From: Tistrella mobilis
Lineage (GTDB): Bacteria; Pseudomonadota; Alphaproteobacteria; Tistrellales; Tistrellaceae
Reading direction: 5' to 3'
NCBI RefSeq assembly: GCF_041468085.1
Contig: NZ_CP121017.1
Span: forward strand, 1,405,501 to 1,469,500
DNA: 64,000 bases
The stretch's first letter is position 1; the number at the start of each line of letters is the position of its first letter. Below, in pieces: positions 27,205 through 35,290 of this stretch. Under the pieces are notes generated by a model that made no database searches, was not told the DNA's origin, and saw only the letters and a program-made list of their open reading frames with translations. Position numbers and translations under genes: made by a program.

Positions 27205-27263
27205 CCGGCCAGAATGCCCGTGCGGCGCCACGGCTGCATCTGCGGCGAAATGTCGCGGTCGTG

Positions 27264-27755
27264 TCAGCCTTCGGGATAGATGAAGGCCGACACGCCGATC
27301 AGCAGGTCGTCATAGCGGCGGATCCAGGCCTGTTTGGGCAGCACCCGGCCGCTTGCCTCATGGGCATAGCTGTAATGGGACCAGCCTTGACCTTCGGGGG
27401 AGCGGGCAATGCGGATCCAGTCTTCGATGAAGCGGTTGCCGTCGCCATCGCTGATCCGGCGGAGATTGATGCCGGTCTGGCCCGGCCTTCGGGCATGGGC
27501 GCGGCAGGTGCCGTTCAGATCGTAGACGAAGACATAGAGATCACGATCGTCGAACCGGACCGGCCCGCGATTCACTTCGGCGAGGCCTGCGGCGCGGCCA
27601 TGGGCCTCGAAATAGGCGACGGCCCGGTCGGCCATGGCGCGGGCTTCTTCCGCGGTCTGCCCGGCCTCTCCCGGCAGCAGGGCGGGCCCGGCTGCCGCGA
27701 TACCGGGGACGGCCAGTCCGGCTGCGAAGATGCCCGCCTTCCATCCACGTCGCAT
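27264..27755 (-). CDS. Periplasmic single-Cache-domain protein
   Basis: This 163-residue protein has a signal peptide ('GIFAAGLAVPGIAAAGP'). The remainder reads as a single Cache sensor domain: 'MADRAVAYFEAHGRAAGLAEV', 'RDLYVFVYDLNGTCRAHARR', 'GINLRRISDGDGNRFI', 'GWSHYSYAHEASGRVLPKQA'. Cache domains bind small ligands, usually in chemoreceptors or kinases; here the domain stands alone with no output domain. GGGAGG precedes the ATG. It is upstream of the DUF2946-like gene on the same strand (59-bp gap). The partner is unknown. Confidence 0.75.
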   Translation of the reverse strand: MRRGWKAGIFAAGLAVPGIAAAGPALLPGEAGQTAEEARAMADRAVAYFEAHGRAAGLAEVNRGPVRFDDRDLYVFVYDLNGTCRAHARRPGQTGINLRRISDGDGNRFIEDWIRIARSPEGQGWSHYSYAHEASGRVLPKQAWIRRYDDLLIGVSAFIYPEG

Positions 27756-27811
27756 GTCTGCCTCCCGGTTGCAAACGTTCAGGTAGAATATCGGAGACGC
27801 CTTCAAACGAA

Positions 27812-27843
27812 AAGGCCGCCGCCGGTTGCCCGGCGGCGGCCTT
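27812..27843 (-). terminator. Very strong intrinsic terminator after the betaine operon
   Basis: A perfect 14-bp stem (AAGGCCGCCGCCGG and complement) with a 4-nt loop lies 24 bases past the binding-protein stop. On the minus strand it runs into TTTTCGTTT. It ends the proV-proW-proX-order operon. Confidence 0.9.
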
Positions 27844-27867
27844 GATCATGCGGACGATCCTGCGGGA

Positions 27868-28752
27868 TCAGCCCTTGATCTCGCCGGTGACCCAGTAGTT
27901 CACGCGGGCCGGATGCTCTTCGATGTACTTCGCGACTGCATCCTCATAGGACGTCTTCTCGGCCTCGGCCATCACCGCCTGCAGCTCTTCCAGCGGCAGC
28001 GAGAAGCGGGTCAGGAAGGCGAAGAGTTCCGGATGCTCGCGATCCAGGCCCGTGCGCGCGATGGCATGGACGCGCTCCGAACCGCCGAGGGCGCCCTCGG
28101 GATCGTCCAGATAGCGCAGATCATAGGCGCCGAACATCCAGTGCGGGCTCCAGCCGGTGACGACGATCCACTCGTCGCGCTTGATCGCGCGGTCGAGCGC
28201 CGCCGTCATCGCCGCACCCGAGGCCGAGACCAGTTCGTAATCCAGGCCATAGGCCTTGATCGCCTCGTCCGACAGGCGCATCAGCCCGGCGCCGGGGTCG
28301 ATGCCCTGGATCTTGTTGTCCAGCTTCTCGGCCACCTCGGGCTTCTTCAGGTCGGCAATGGTCTTGACCTGATCCTCGGGGATGTAGTTGGGCACGACCC
28401 AGCCGAGCTTGGCACCGGTATACATCGGGCCGAGATCGATCACCTTGCCGGCGACCTTCTCGTAGTAATCGGCATGGGTGTCGGGCAGCCAGGCCATCAT
28501 CATCAGGTCCAGATCGCCCTTCTCGACGCCCTGATACTGGGGTGCGATGTCGGCGAGGGTCAGCTCGACGTCATAGCCCAGGCGGTCTTCCATGACCTTG
28601 GCCGCCATCTTGGTGACCGTCTCGGCATCGGACCAGGCGGTCCAGCCGATGTTGATCTTCTTCTCCTCGGCGGCCATGGCAGAGGTGGCCATCGTGCCGA
28701 CCAGGGCGGTGGCGGCGAGGGCCGTGAGGGCACGCTTCGGGATGAAGCTCAT
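27868..28752 (-). CDS. Glycine betaine/proline-type ABC substrate-binding protein
   Basis: This 294-residue periplasmic protein has a signal peptide ending near 'SAMAAEE'. The OpuAC/ProX fold is indicated by 'INIGWTAWSDAETVTKM', 'LGYDVELTLADIAPQYQGV', 'DLMMMAWLPDTHADYYE', 'GIDPGAGLM' and 'VTGWSPHWMFGAYDLRYLDDP', with tryptophans suited to a quaternary-amine cage. It binds an osmoprotectant for the permease and ATPase encoded upstream. It is the last gene of the three-gene operon. Confidence 0.9.
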   Translation of the reverse strand: MSFIPKRALTALAATALVGTMATSAMAAEEKKINIGWTAWSDAETVTKMAAKVMEDRLGYDVELTLADIAPQYQGVEKGDLDLMMMAWLPDTHADYYEKVAGKVIDLGPMYTGAKLGWVVPNYIPEDQVKTIADLKKPEVAEKLDNKIQGIDPGAGLMRLSDEAIKAYGLDYELVSASGAAMTAALDRAIKRDEWIVVTGWSPHWMFGAYDLRYLDDPEGALGGSERVHAIARTGLDREHPELFAFLTRFSLPLEELQAVMAEAEKTSYEDAVAKYIEEHPARVNYWVTGEIKG

Positions 28753-28831
28753 GTCGATCTCCTCGGAAATGGTTTCGGGTGCAGGTGACTTGAGGAAGGC
28801 GTTGGTGGGGGGCGGGACGGGGGCGCCGGCG

Positions 28832-29680
28832 TCAGCGCTTGCGCCCGCGGCTCCGGCCGAAGCTCTGGGTCAGACGGTCGAGCACGATGGCCAGGACCAC
28901 CACGCCCAGCCCGGCCTCGAAGCCCAGCCCGATATCCAGCCGCTGGATGCCGCGCAGCACCTCGTTGCCGAGGCCGCCGGCACCGATCATCGAGGCGATG
29001 ACCACCATCGACAGGGCCAGCATGATGGTCTGGTTCACGCCGGCCATGATCGACGGCAGGGCGCTGGGCAGCTGGACCTTCACCAGCAGCTGGCCGCTGC
29101 TGCAGCCGAAGGCGCGGCCGGCCTCGACCATTTCGGCCGGCACCTGGCGGATGCCGAGATTGGTGAGACGCACCGCCGGCGGCATCGAGAAGATCACCGT
29201 GGCGATGGCGCCGGGCACCTGGCCCAGGCCGAAAAACATCACCGCCGGGATCAGATAGACGAAGGGCGGCATGGTCTGCATCAGGTCCAGCACCGGCCGG
29301 ATGGCGGTTTCCACCTTGTCCGAGCGGGCGGCGGCGATGCCGAGCGGCAGGCCGATCGCGAGGCTGAGCAATGTGGAGGCGATCACCAGCGACAGGCTGC
29401 GCATGGTCGCATCCCAAAGGTCCATACCGACCAGGGCCAGCAGGGCTATCAGGACGAAGACCGCAAAGCCGCGGCTGACACGCCAGAGGGCGATGCCGGT
29501 GAGTGCGATCACCATCAACCACCAGGGGATGAAGGCAAGCACGCCGGCGAAGGCCGAGACCACGCTTTCGACCACATCGGCGATCGCGTCGAAGGCGGGG
29601 GAGAAGTTGTCGAGCAGGAAGTCGACCACCGCCTCGACGCCATCGCCGATCGGAAGGGTGAATCCAAGATCGTTCATCAC
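28832..29680 (-). CDS. Glycine betaine/proline ABC transporter permease (ProW/OpuAB-like)
   Basis: This 282-residue inner-membrane permease has six or more helices, 'LSLVIASTLLSLAIGLPLGI', 'DLMQTMPPFVYLIPAVMFFG', 'PPAVRLTNLGIRQVPAEMVEAGRAFG' (the EAA coupling loop) and 'GAGGLGNEVLRGIQRLD', typical of ProW/OpuAB. Its start overlaps the ATPase stop (ATGA). The gap to the binding-protein gene is 79 bp. Confidence 0.9.
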   Translation of the reverse strand: MMNDLGFTLPIGDGVEAVVDFLLDNFSPAFDAIADVVESVVSAFAGVLAFIPWWLMVIALTGIALWRVSRGFAVFVLIALLALVGMDLWDATMRSLSLVIASTLLSLAIGLPLGIAAARSDKVETAIRPVLDLMQTMPPFVYLIPAVMFFGLGQVPGAIATVIFSMPPAVRLTNLGIRQVPAEMVEAGRAFGCSSGQLLVKVQLPSALPSIMAGVNQTIMLALSMVVIASMIGAGGLGNEVLRGIQRLDIGLGFEAGLGVVVLAIVLDRLTQSFGRSRGRKR

Positions 29681-30963
29681 GCGGCCTCCCCGCTGCCGGT
29701 TGCCGAGGCGGCTGCGGCCGCCGGCTGGTCGTCGCTGCCGCGATCCAGCGCATTCAGCAGCGCCCGACGGCTGACGACGCCGCGATAGACGCCCTCGGCA
29801 TCGATCACCGGCACCGGATAGGGGGCAGTGGCGACGGGTCCCAGGATGTCGGACAGTGCCGCATCGGCCGGCACCGTCACCGGATCGGGCAGATAGGCGG
29901 CACGGATCACGGCCTCGTGGTCGACGGGCTTGTCGCCATGCTTGCGGTCGCGCTCGGCGATCGCGGCTTCCAGACTTTCGACCGAGATGACGCCGCGGAA
30001 ATGGCGGCGGCGGTCGTGGACCACGGCGAAGTCGCGTTCGGCGCGGCGGATGCGCTCCAGCGCCGCCCGCAGGTGGCTTTCCTGAAGATTGACCACCGTC
30101 AGACCTTCGCGGCGGGCGACATCGGCGGCGGTATAAACCTGGGCCACGTCGACGCCGCGGAAGAAGGCGCGGACATAATCATCGGCCGGGTCGCGCAGGA
30201 TCTCGTCGGGCGTGCCGACCTGGATCATGCGGCCGCCTTCCATGATCGCGATCCGGTCGCCGATGCGCATCGCCTCGTCCAGATCATGGCTGATGAAGAC
30301 GATGGTCCGGCTTTCTTCTTCCTGGAGGCGGATCAGCTCGTCCTGCATCTCGCTGCGGATCAGCGGGTCGAGGGCCGAGAAGGCCTCGTCCATCAGCAGG
30401 ACGGTCGGGTTCTGGGCCAGCGCCCGGGCAAGGCCGACACGCTGCTGCTGACCACCCGACAGCTCGTTCGGATAGCGGTCGGCCAGATGACCCAGCCCTA
30501 CCTTTTCAAGAGCGGCACGGGCGCGGTCGCGGCGCTCCGACACTTTCATACCGGCGACATCCAGCCCGAAGGCAGCGTTGTCGAGCGCGGTGAGGTGCGG
30601 CATCAGCGCGAAACTCTGGAACACCATGGCGATATCCCGGCGGCGCAGGTCGCGCAGCGCCTTGGTATCCATGGCCGTCACATCGACCCCGTCGATCAGC
30701 ACCCTGCCGTCGGTCGGGTCGATCAGCCGGTTCAGCATCCGCACCAGGGTGCTCTTGCCCGAACCGGACAGCCCCATGATCACGAAGATCTCGCCCGCGC
30801 GGACCGTGAAGTCCACCTCACGGACCGCCACGGTGTTCCCCGTGGCTTCATGAATGGCGGCGGAACTTTCTCCCCGGGCGATGCGTTTCAACGCCTGGGA
30901 CGGGTGGGGCCCGAAAACCTTGGTCAGCCCCTGGACGACGATCTTTTCGCTGTTGTCGCTCAT
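29677..30963 (-). CDS. Glycine betaine/proline ABC transporter ATPase with CBS domains (ProV/OpuAA-like)
   Basis: This 428-residue ATPase has Walker A 'GLSGSGKSTLV', signature 'LSGGQQQRVGLARAL' and Walker B 'LLMDEAFSALD', followed by two C-terminal CBS domains (about residues 280-410), which in OpuA sense ionic strength. The N-terminal 'VFGPHPSQAL' extension is typical of ProV. ATG at 30963 is used; GGAG is unusually close to it. It is first in the operon and energises uptake of a compatible solute. Confidence 0.9.
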   Translation of the reverse strand: MSDNSEKIVVQGLTKVFGPHPSQALKRIARGESSAAIHEATGNTVAVREVDFTVRAGEIFVIMGLSGSGKSTLVRMLNRLIDPTDGRVLIDGVDVTAMDTKALRDLRRRDIAMVFQSFALMPHLTALDNAAFGLDVAGMKVSERRDRARAALEKVGLGHLADRYPNELSGGQQQRVGLARALAQNPTVLLMDEAFSALDPLIRSEMQDELIRLQEEESRTIVFISHDLDEAMRIGDRIAIMEGGRMIQVGTPDEILRDPADDYVRAFFRGVDVAQVYTAADVARREGLTVVNLQESHLRAALERIRRAERDFAVVHDRRRHFRGVISVESLEAAIAERDRKHGDKPVDHEAVIRAAYLPDPVTVPADAALSDILGPVATAPYPVPVIDAEGVYRGVVSRRALLNALDRGSDDQPAAAAASATGSGEAA

Positions 30964-31413
30964 GCTCCGTCGATCTGATCGGGCTGCCCATCGGGGTGCG
31001 ATGAGTGCGGCGCCGATGCCGGGCATCACGGATGACACCAGACAAAAAAGGCCCCGGACAGTCGAGCGGGTATCGCCTGACCATCGGGTGACAATCGCAT
31101 CAGAGATGCGCATAGCCGTTCGGAACGGGCCTATGGGCGCCGACCACGAGTATCCAGACGACGTGTGCGCCGTTGGACGGATGGGCCGCCGGTTATGTCC
31201 GGGCTGACTTCATGTCATGCCCGGAAATCTATGCGTGATCTGTATGTATCACATCAGGGCCGGTTTGAAAACCCATGGGGTGCCACAAAGTCTGTGGGTG
31301 ATCACGATGCTCACGTAAAACGAGCGTGGTATGATATTCCTTGCCGGCTCGCGCTTGGTCTGTACGACGGGAGGAGTGGCGGCTGCAATGAGGCGTCGCC
31401 GGAGCCTGAACGC
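30964..31413. other. Promoter gap upstream of the betaine operon
   Basis: About 450 bp without a supported gene. The stretch 31200-31350 is less GC-rich and includes TATGAT at 31330, but no matching -35 was found. The promoter of the betaine operon (minus) should lie in the proximal part; none could be pinpointed. Confidence 0.35.
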
Positions 31414-31443
31414 AAAAAGCCCCCGCCGGTGGCGGGGGCTTTC
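31414..31443. terminator. Intrinsic terminator downstream of hsp20
   Basis: GCCCCCGCC (31419-31427) and GGCGGGGGC (31431-31439) form a 9-bp stem with a 3-nt loop. On the minus strand five U residues follow, so it terminates the hsp20 transcript about 155 bases past its stop. Flanking AAA/TTT makes it weakly bidirectional. Confidence 0.8.
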
Positions 31444-31540
31444 TGGCAGGCGAGGGCGGGGGCCGTTGGGCGCGGCTCCCGCCTTTTGATGTGTCGGTGT
31501 CAGAGGGTCGGAGCGTTATGCCCCGACGCTTGCGCCTTGT

Positions 31541-31600
31541 CGATGTTCAGGCCTTACCGATGTTCGGGCCTTACCGATGTTCGGGCCCTACCGATGCTCA
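31541..31600. repeat. 17-bp tandem repeat at the 3' end of hsp20
   Basis: Three near-identical 17-bp units (31541, 31558, 31575; consensus CGATGTTCGGGCCTTAC, one difference in each outer unit) are followed by a partial fourth unit, CGATGCTCA, whose last bases are the hsp20 stop codon. The array is in the hsp20 3' untranslated region, before the terminator. Confidence 0.85.
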
Positions 31601-32038
31601 CGCGTTGCCGGCGGCACCGATGGCGATGCGCTTCGGCTGACGCTCCTCGGGGAGCTTGCGGATCAGCGACACGGTCAGCACACCGGCGGCGAGATCGGCC
31701 GCGGCCACCTCGACATGCTCGGCCAGGGTGAAGCGGCGTTCGAACGAAGCAGGCGCGAAGCCACGGGTCAGGTAGGTGACACCCTCTTCAGCCGCCTCGG
31801 CAGGCCTGGTGCCCTTCACGGTGAGCACGCGATCATCGACGGTGATCTCGATCTCGCTCTCGGCAAAGCCCGGAACGGCGAGTTCGATGCGGAACGTGTC
31901 TTCGCCGGTGCGGGCGATGTTCACGCCGTCGGCGCGGCCGTCGGCCAGACGATCGACCAGATCGAAGAGCGGGGTGCGGAAGGGATCGAAGCCGCGGGTC
32001 GCACGGAACGCGGGGGCAAACTGCAGGAGACCAGCCAT
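31598..32038 (-). CDS. Hsp20-family small heat-shock protein
   Basis: This 146-residue alpha-crystallin-domain chaperone has the short N-terminal 'GFDPFRTPLFDLVDRLAD', the crystallin core with 'RIELAVPGFAESEIEITVDD' and 'RGFAPASFERRFTLAEHVEV', and 'LAAGVLTVSLIRKLPEE' (A-x-x-x-G-V-L) at the end. It holds unfolded proteins in a refoldable state. GGAGGA lies upstream of the ATG in a leader that could be a ROSE-type thermosensor. A 17-bp tandem repeat abuts the stop. The C-terminal 'PKRIAIG' supplies the oligomerising I-x-I motif. Confidence 0.92.
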   Translation of the reverse strand: MAGLLQFAPAFRATRGFDPFRTPLFDLVDRLADGRADGVNIARTGEDTFRIELAVPGFAESEIEITVDDRVLTVKGTRPAEAAEEGVTYLTRGFAPASFERRFTLAEHVEVAAADLAAGVLTVSLIRKLPEERQPKRIAIGAAGNA

Positions 32039-32090
32039 GGGTCACATCCTCCGATAGACGAGCAATGTGTGGATCGACCGACGCCGCTGC
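32039..32090 (-). promoter_or_regulatory. Candidate ROSE-like RNA thermometer in the hsp20 leader
   Basis: Reading the minus strand, the leader contains TTGCT about 15 nt before the GGAGGA ribosome site. ROSE elements, the usual heat control of alphaproteobacterial hsp20 genes, pair a U(U/C)GCU motif with the AGGA of the Shine-Dalgarno. Sequence and position fit; upstream ROSE hairpins were not modelled. Confidence 0.4.
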
Positions 32091-32238
32091 ATCCGTTCAT
32101 GCGCCCGCTTCGGGGCCGCACAGGGTGGTGGTCGGTCGGTGCCGGTCCGACGCTCCGGCCCCGGCACGACCATGATGTAAGAAGGCCCGCAGCCCGTTCA
32201 AGAGGGTCGGCAGCGCCTTCGGGAGCTTACCCTCTCAA

Positions 32239-32292
32239 CGCGCAAACCCGGCATCCGAGCCCCTGGATGGGGACGAATGCCGGGTTTGCGCG
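32239..32292. repeat. 16-bp perfect inverted repeat with nested hairpin
   Basis: CGCGCAAACCCGGCAT (32239-32254) is perfectly complementary to 32277-32292. The 22-nt loop itself contains a CCCC/GGGG stem. It lies downstream of rpmE (minus) and upstream of the hsp20 leader. There is no U-tract, so it is not a textbook terminator; it could act as an mRNA 3'-end stabiliser or a cruciform. Confidence 0.6.
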
Positions 32293-32332
32293 AGGACGCT
32301 CCGGAGGGCGGCGCTGGCCGCCCGGCGGTCGT

Positions 32333-32554
32333 TCAGATGCCGAAGTTCGCGAAACGCTTCTTGAACTTCGCGACCTGACCGGCCTTCTCGGACAGACGGA
32401 CGGTGCCGCCGGTCCAAACCGGATGGGTCTTGATGTCGACGTCAAGCTGCAGCGTGTCGCCAGCCTTGCCATAGGTCGAACGGGTCTGGAAGGTGGTGCC
32501 GTCGGTCATCACCACGGTGATCTCGTGGTAATCCGGATGGATGCCCTGCTTCAT
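32333..32554 (-). CDS. rpmE: 50S ribosomal protein L31 (zinc-independent form)
   Basis: This 73-residue protein starts '[19 protein letters not shown]' and has 'THPVWTG' and 'FKKRFANFG', matching bacterial L31. There are no cysteines, so this is the C-minus form that does not bind zinc. GGAGG lies upstream of the ATG. It bridges the ribosomal subunits. Confidence 0.95.
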   Translation of the reverse strand: MKQGIHPDYHEITVVMTDGTTFQTRSTYGKAGDTLQLDVDIKTHPVWTGGTVRLSEKAGQVAKFKKRFANFGI

Positions 32555-32647
32555 GGCGATGCCTCCTCGCGGAAAATTCGAGGCTGCGACATACCATGGA
32601 CAGGGCAACCCGTCCAGCCGAATAACGCCGGGCCCGGCGGAATCGCC

Positions 32648-33922
32648 TTACTTGTTGGTCAGCTTCAGCTCGATGCGGCGGTTGCGGCGATAGGCCTCCT
32701 GGGTCTCGGCCGTGTCGATCGGATGAAACTCGCCATAGCCGGCCGCCGACAGCCGCCAGGGCGGCACACCCTGCGAAATCAGGAACTTGACCACCGAGAT
32801 CGCGCGGGCCGCCGACAGCTCCCAGTTGGAGGCGAAGGCGGGGGTGGAGATCGGCCGGATGTCGGTATGGCCATCAACCTGCAGCACCCAGTTGATGTCC
32901 TCCGGAATCTCGCCGGCGATCTGGTTGAGCGCTTCCGCCAGCCGGGCGAGCTGGGCGCGGCCCGGGCCGGTGACATCGGCAGAGCCGCTGTCGAACAGCA
33001 CCTCCGACTGGAAGACGAAGCGGTCGCCGACGATCTGGATATCGTCGCGTCCGCCCAGCACTTCGCGCAGCCGGCCGAAGAACTCCGACCGGTAGCGGGC
33101 CAGTTCCTCGACCTTGGCCGCCAGCGCCTGGTTCAGCTGCCGGCCCAGATCGGCGATGGTCGCCTGCTGTTCCTCGCTGCGCTTGCGGCTTTCATCCAGC
33201 AGGCCCGCAAGCCGCGCCAGCTCCTGGTTCAGCCGCTCCAGCTGCGCCGCCATGTCGGCGACCCGGGCTTCGGCGGCATCGGCGCGCTGCTTCTGCCGGT
33301 CGGCGCGATCGAGTGCAGCGTCGACGCTCGATGCCTGGGCCTCGATGGCCGATTTCGCGTCGGCCAGCTGGTCGCCGGCGCTCTGCAGCGCCAGCGCCCG
33401 CTGGTCTGCGGTCTGTTCGCTCGCCACCAGCCGCTCGTCCAGGATGCGCAGCCGCTCTTCAAGCTCCGCCAGACGTTCGTTCAGGCTGCGCTTGTCGGTC
33501 TCGGCACTTTCCAGCGCCGTCGCGATCCGCGCCCGCTCGGCCTCGGTGGCCTGCTGGGTCTGGGCGGCCTCGTTCAACGCCTGTTCAAGGGCGGTAATCC
33601 GCTGGTCGGCCTCGGACACCCGCGCCGCCAGGCTGTCGCGCTCGGCGGTAGAGCGTTCGAGGTCGCTGGAGACCCGGTCGAGTGTGGTGCGCAGCTCATC
33701 CGCACCGGCCCGCTCCAGGTTCAGAAGCTCCGTGATCTCATTGAGCTGCCGCGTCAGCTGGTCCAGCTTCTCCTCGCGGCCCGACAGGGCCTGGCTCAGA
33801 TAGAACTGGGCCAGCATGAAGACCACAAGCAGGAAGATGATGACCAGCAGCAGCGACGACAACGCGTCGACGAAGCCGGGCCAGATGTCGCTGCCGCCCT
33901 GTTTGCGGCGATAACGGCGCAT
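32648..33922 (-). CDS. MotB/OmpA-like peptidoglycan-binding protein with long coiled coil
   Basis: This 424-residue protein has a short basic N-terminus, one MotB/TolR-like helix with a conserved Asp ('GFVDALSSLLLVIIFLLVVF'), about 200 residues of coiled coil, then an OmpA/MotB C-terminal domain ('VLFDSGSADVTGPGRAQLAR', 'VDGHTDIRPI', 'NWELSAARAISVVKFLIS', 'RRNRRIELKL'). It should be anchored in the inner membrane and grip peptidoglycan. The MotA/TolQ-like partner is 74 bp upstream. It is not a flagellar stator by context (no flagellar genes). The plan resembles Zorya ZorB, but no other Zorya gene is present. Confidence 0.85.
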   Translation of the reverse strand: MRRYRRKQGGSDIWPGFVDALSSLLLVIIFLLVVFMLAQFYLSQALSGREEKLDQLTRQLNEITELLNLERAGADELRTTLDRVSSDLERSTAERDSLAARVSEADQRITALEQALNEAAQTQQATEAERARIATALESAETDKRSLNERLAELEERLRILDERLVASEQTADQRALALQSAGDQLADAKSAIEAQASSVDAALDRADRQKQRADAAEARVADMAAQLERLNQELARLAGLLDESRKRSEEQQATIADLGRQLNQALAAKVEELARYRSEFFGRLREVLGGRDDIQIVGDRFVFQSEVLFDSGSADVTGPGRAQLARLAEALNQIAGEIPEDINWVLQVDGHTDIRPISTPAFASNWELSAARAISVVKFLISQGVPPWRLSAAGYGEFHPIDTAETQEAYRRNRRIELKLTNK

Positions 33923-33996
33923 GAGCGTCGATCCTTGGAACGCTGACGGGGCATCCGCGGGGATGCCGGTAGGAGCTGACGAAGACGGCGCCCGGC

Positions 33997-35172
33997 TCAG
34001 CGCCGTGCGTCGTCTTCGGCGGCGAGGGCTGCGATGGTGCGGGCGAGCAGGCGGACCTCGGAGCGGATGTCCTCCACCGCCTGCTGCCGGCCCTGGGGGA
34101 TGTCCTCGACCATCCGCGAGAGCAGGATGTCGACATTGCGCAGATGCGCGCGGCTGGCCTCGTCGAAGCCGTCGTCGCGGTTCTGCGCCTCCACCAGAGC
34201 GGCGAGCAGGGGTTTCAGATCCTTCTGCTGCTCGGCCATCTTCACCAGCACGGTCTGTTCGACGCGCATCTGATCGGTGAGGGTTGCCAGCCGTTCGGTC
34301 AGCGCCTTCAGGTTCTCGTCGCCCTGCCGGCGGACCTCTTCAGAGCGCTGCAGGGTGCGCTTCAGATCCGAGAGGTTCTCGGCGGTCTGTTCGACCAGCG
34401 CCGCCAGATAGGCACCGGCGCCGGGTGCGCCCTCGATCTCGATCGCCCCGGCACCGCCGCCGAGTTTGGTGAGACGCGAGAACCATTCCTCGACTTCGTT
34501 GAAGAACCGGCTCTGGGCCTGGCCGGCCTGAAGGTCCAGGAAGCCCAGGACCAGAGAGCTTGCAAGGCCGAAGAGCGAGGACGAGAAGGCCGTGCCCATA
34601 CCGGCCAGCGGCGCTTCCAGACCGGCTTTCAGGTCGTCGAACAGCCGCCCGACATCGCCGGTGCCGACCGAGAGATTGCCGATCACGGCCGCGACCGCGG
34701 TGATGGTCTGGATCAGCCCCCAGAAGGTGCCGAGCAGGCCCAGAAAGATCAGCAGGCCGATGATGTAGCGGCTGATTTCACGGCTCTCATCCAGCCGCGA
34801 GCCCAGGCTGTCGAGCAGCGAGCGGGTGGCGAGCGGCGAGAGCTTCGCGTCCTCGCGGGTCTGCGACATCATGCCCGCGATCGGCGCCAGCAGATCGGGC
34901 GTGGGCGTCGCCGCCATCCCCGGCCGGTTCTGGCGGAAGCCTTCCAGCCAGGCGACTTCGCCGTTCAGCCGCCAGACATTGCGCAGCGTGTAGGCGCAGC
35001 CCAGCACCGCGGTGCCGATGATCAGCGCGTTCAGGACCGGATTGGTCATGAAGGCGTCGATGAGTGTCGGTCCAAGCAGGGCGGCCACGGCCAGCGCCAG
35101 GACGAGGAAGATGATCATCCGCACCAGATAGCGCTGGGGGCGGGTCAGGGTATCGGTCGTCGGGCGGGCCAT
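33997..35172 (-). CDS. MotA/TolQ/ExbB-like proton-channel protein
   Basis: This 391-residue protein has two N-terminal helices ('MIIFLVLALAVAALLGPTLI', 'VLNALIIGTAVLGCAYTL') and, after a cytoplasmic stretch, a MotA/TolQ core: 'IIGLLIFLGLLGTFWGLIQT' and 'LAGMGTAFSSSLFGLASSLV'. A helical cytoplasmic tail of about 150 residues follows, longer than in TolQ. It likely forms an ion-driven complex with the MotB-like protein encoded next. ATG at 35172 is used. The role is unknown; the pair is common in alphaproteobacteria. Confidence 0.82.
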   Translation of the reverse strand: MARPTTDTLTRPQRYLVRMIIFLVLALAVAALLGPTLIDAFMTNPVLNALIIGTAVLGCAYTLRNVWRLNGEVAWLEGFRQNRPGMAATPTPDLLAPIAGMMSQTREDAKLSPLATRSLLDSLGSRLDESREISRYIIGLLIFLGLLGTFWGLIQTITAVAAVIGNLSVGTGDVGRLFDDLKAGLEAPLAGMGTAFSSSLFGLASSLVLGFLDLQAGQAQSRFFNEVEEWFSRLTKLGGGAGAIEIEGAPGAGAYLAALVEQTAENLSDLKRTLQRSEEVRRQGDENLKALTERLATLTDQMRVEQTVLVKMAEQQKDLKPLLAALVEAQNRDDGFDEASRAHLRNVDILLSRMVEDIPQGRQQAVEDIRSEVRLLARTIAALAAEDDARR

Positions 35173-35290
35173 GCGGATCAACCCTTGCTCTTCGATCGGT
35201 GTCTGGCATGCGGCCGGACGATGCCGACCTGCGGGCAGGGGAATATGTCGTCGAGGGACGGCGGCGGCCGGCCCGGAAGTCCAACGCCGC

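Noticed and set aside
31541-31600. CRISPR-like array
   Set aside because: The repeats are directly tandem with no spacers and only three units.
31165-31731. 188-codon plus-strand open frame overlapping the hsp20 terminator and tandem repeat
   Set aside because: It runs through a terminator and a tandem repeat and into antisense hsp20; low-complexity Arg/Cys-rich translation.
31577-33946. 789-codon plus-strand open frame
   Set aside because: It is opposite hsp20, rpmE and the MotB-like gene, all with clear family motifs and ribosome sites.
32648-35172. Zorya anti-phage system (ZorA/ZorB)
   Set aside because: The MotA/MotB-like plan is similar, but no ZorC, ZorD or ZorE homologue is nearby and neighbours are housekeeping genes.
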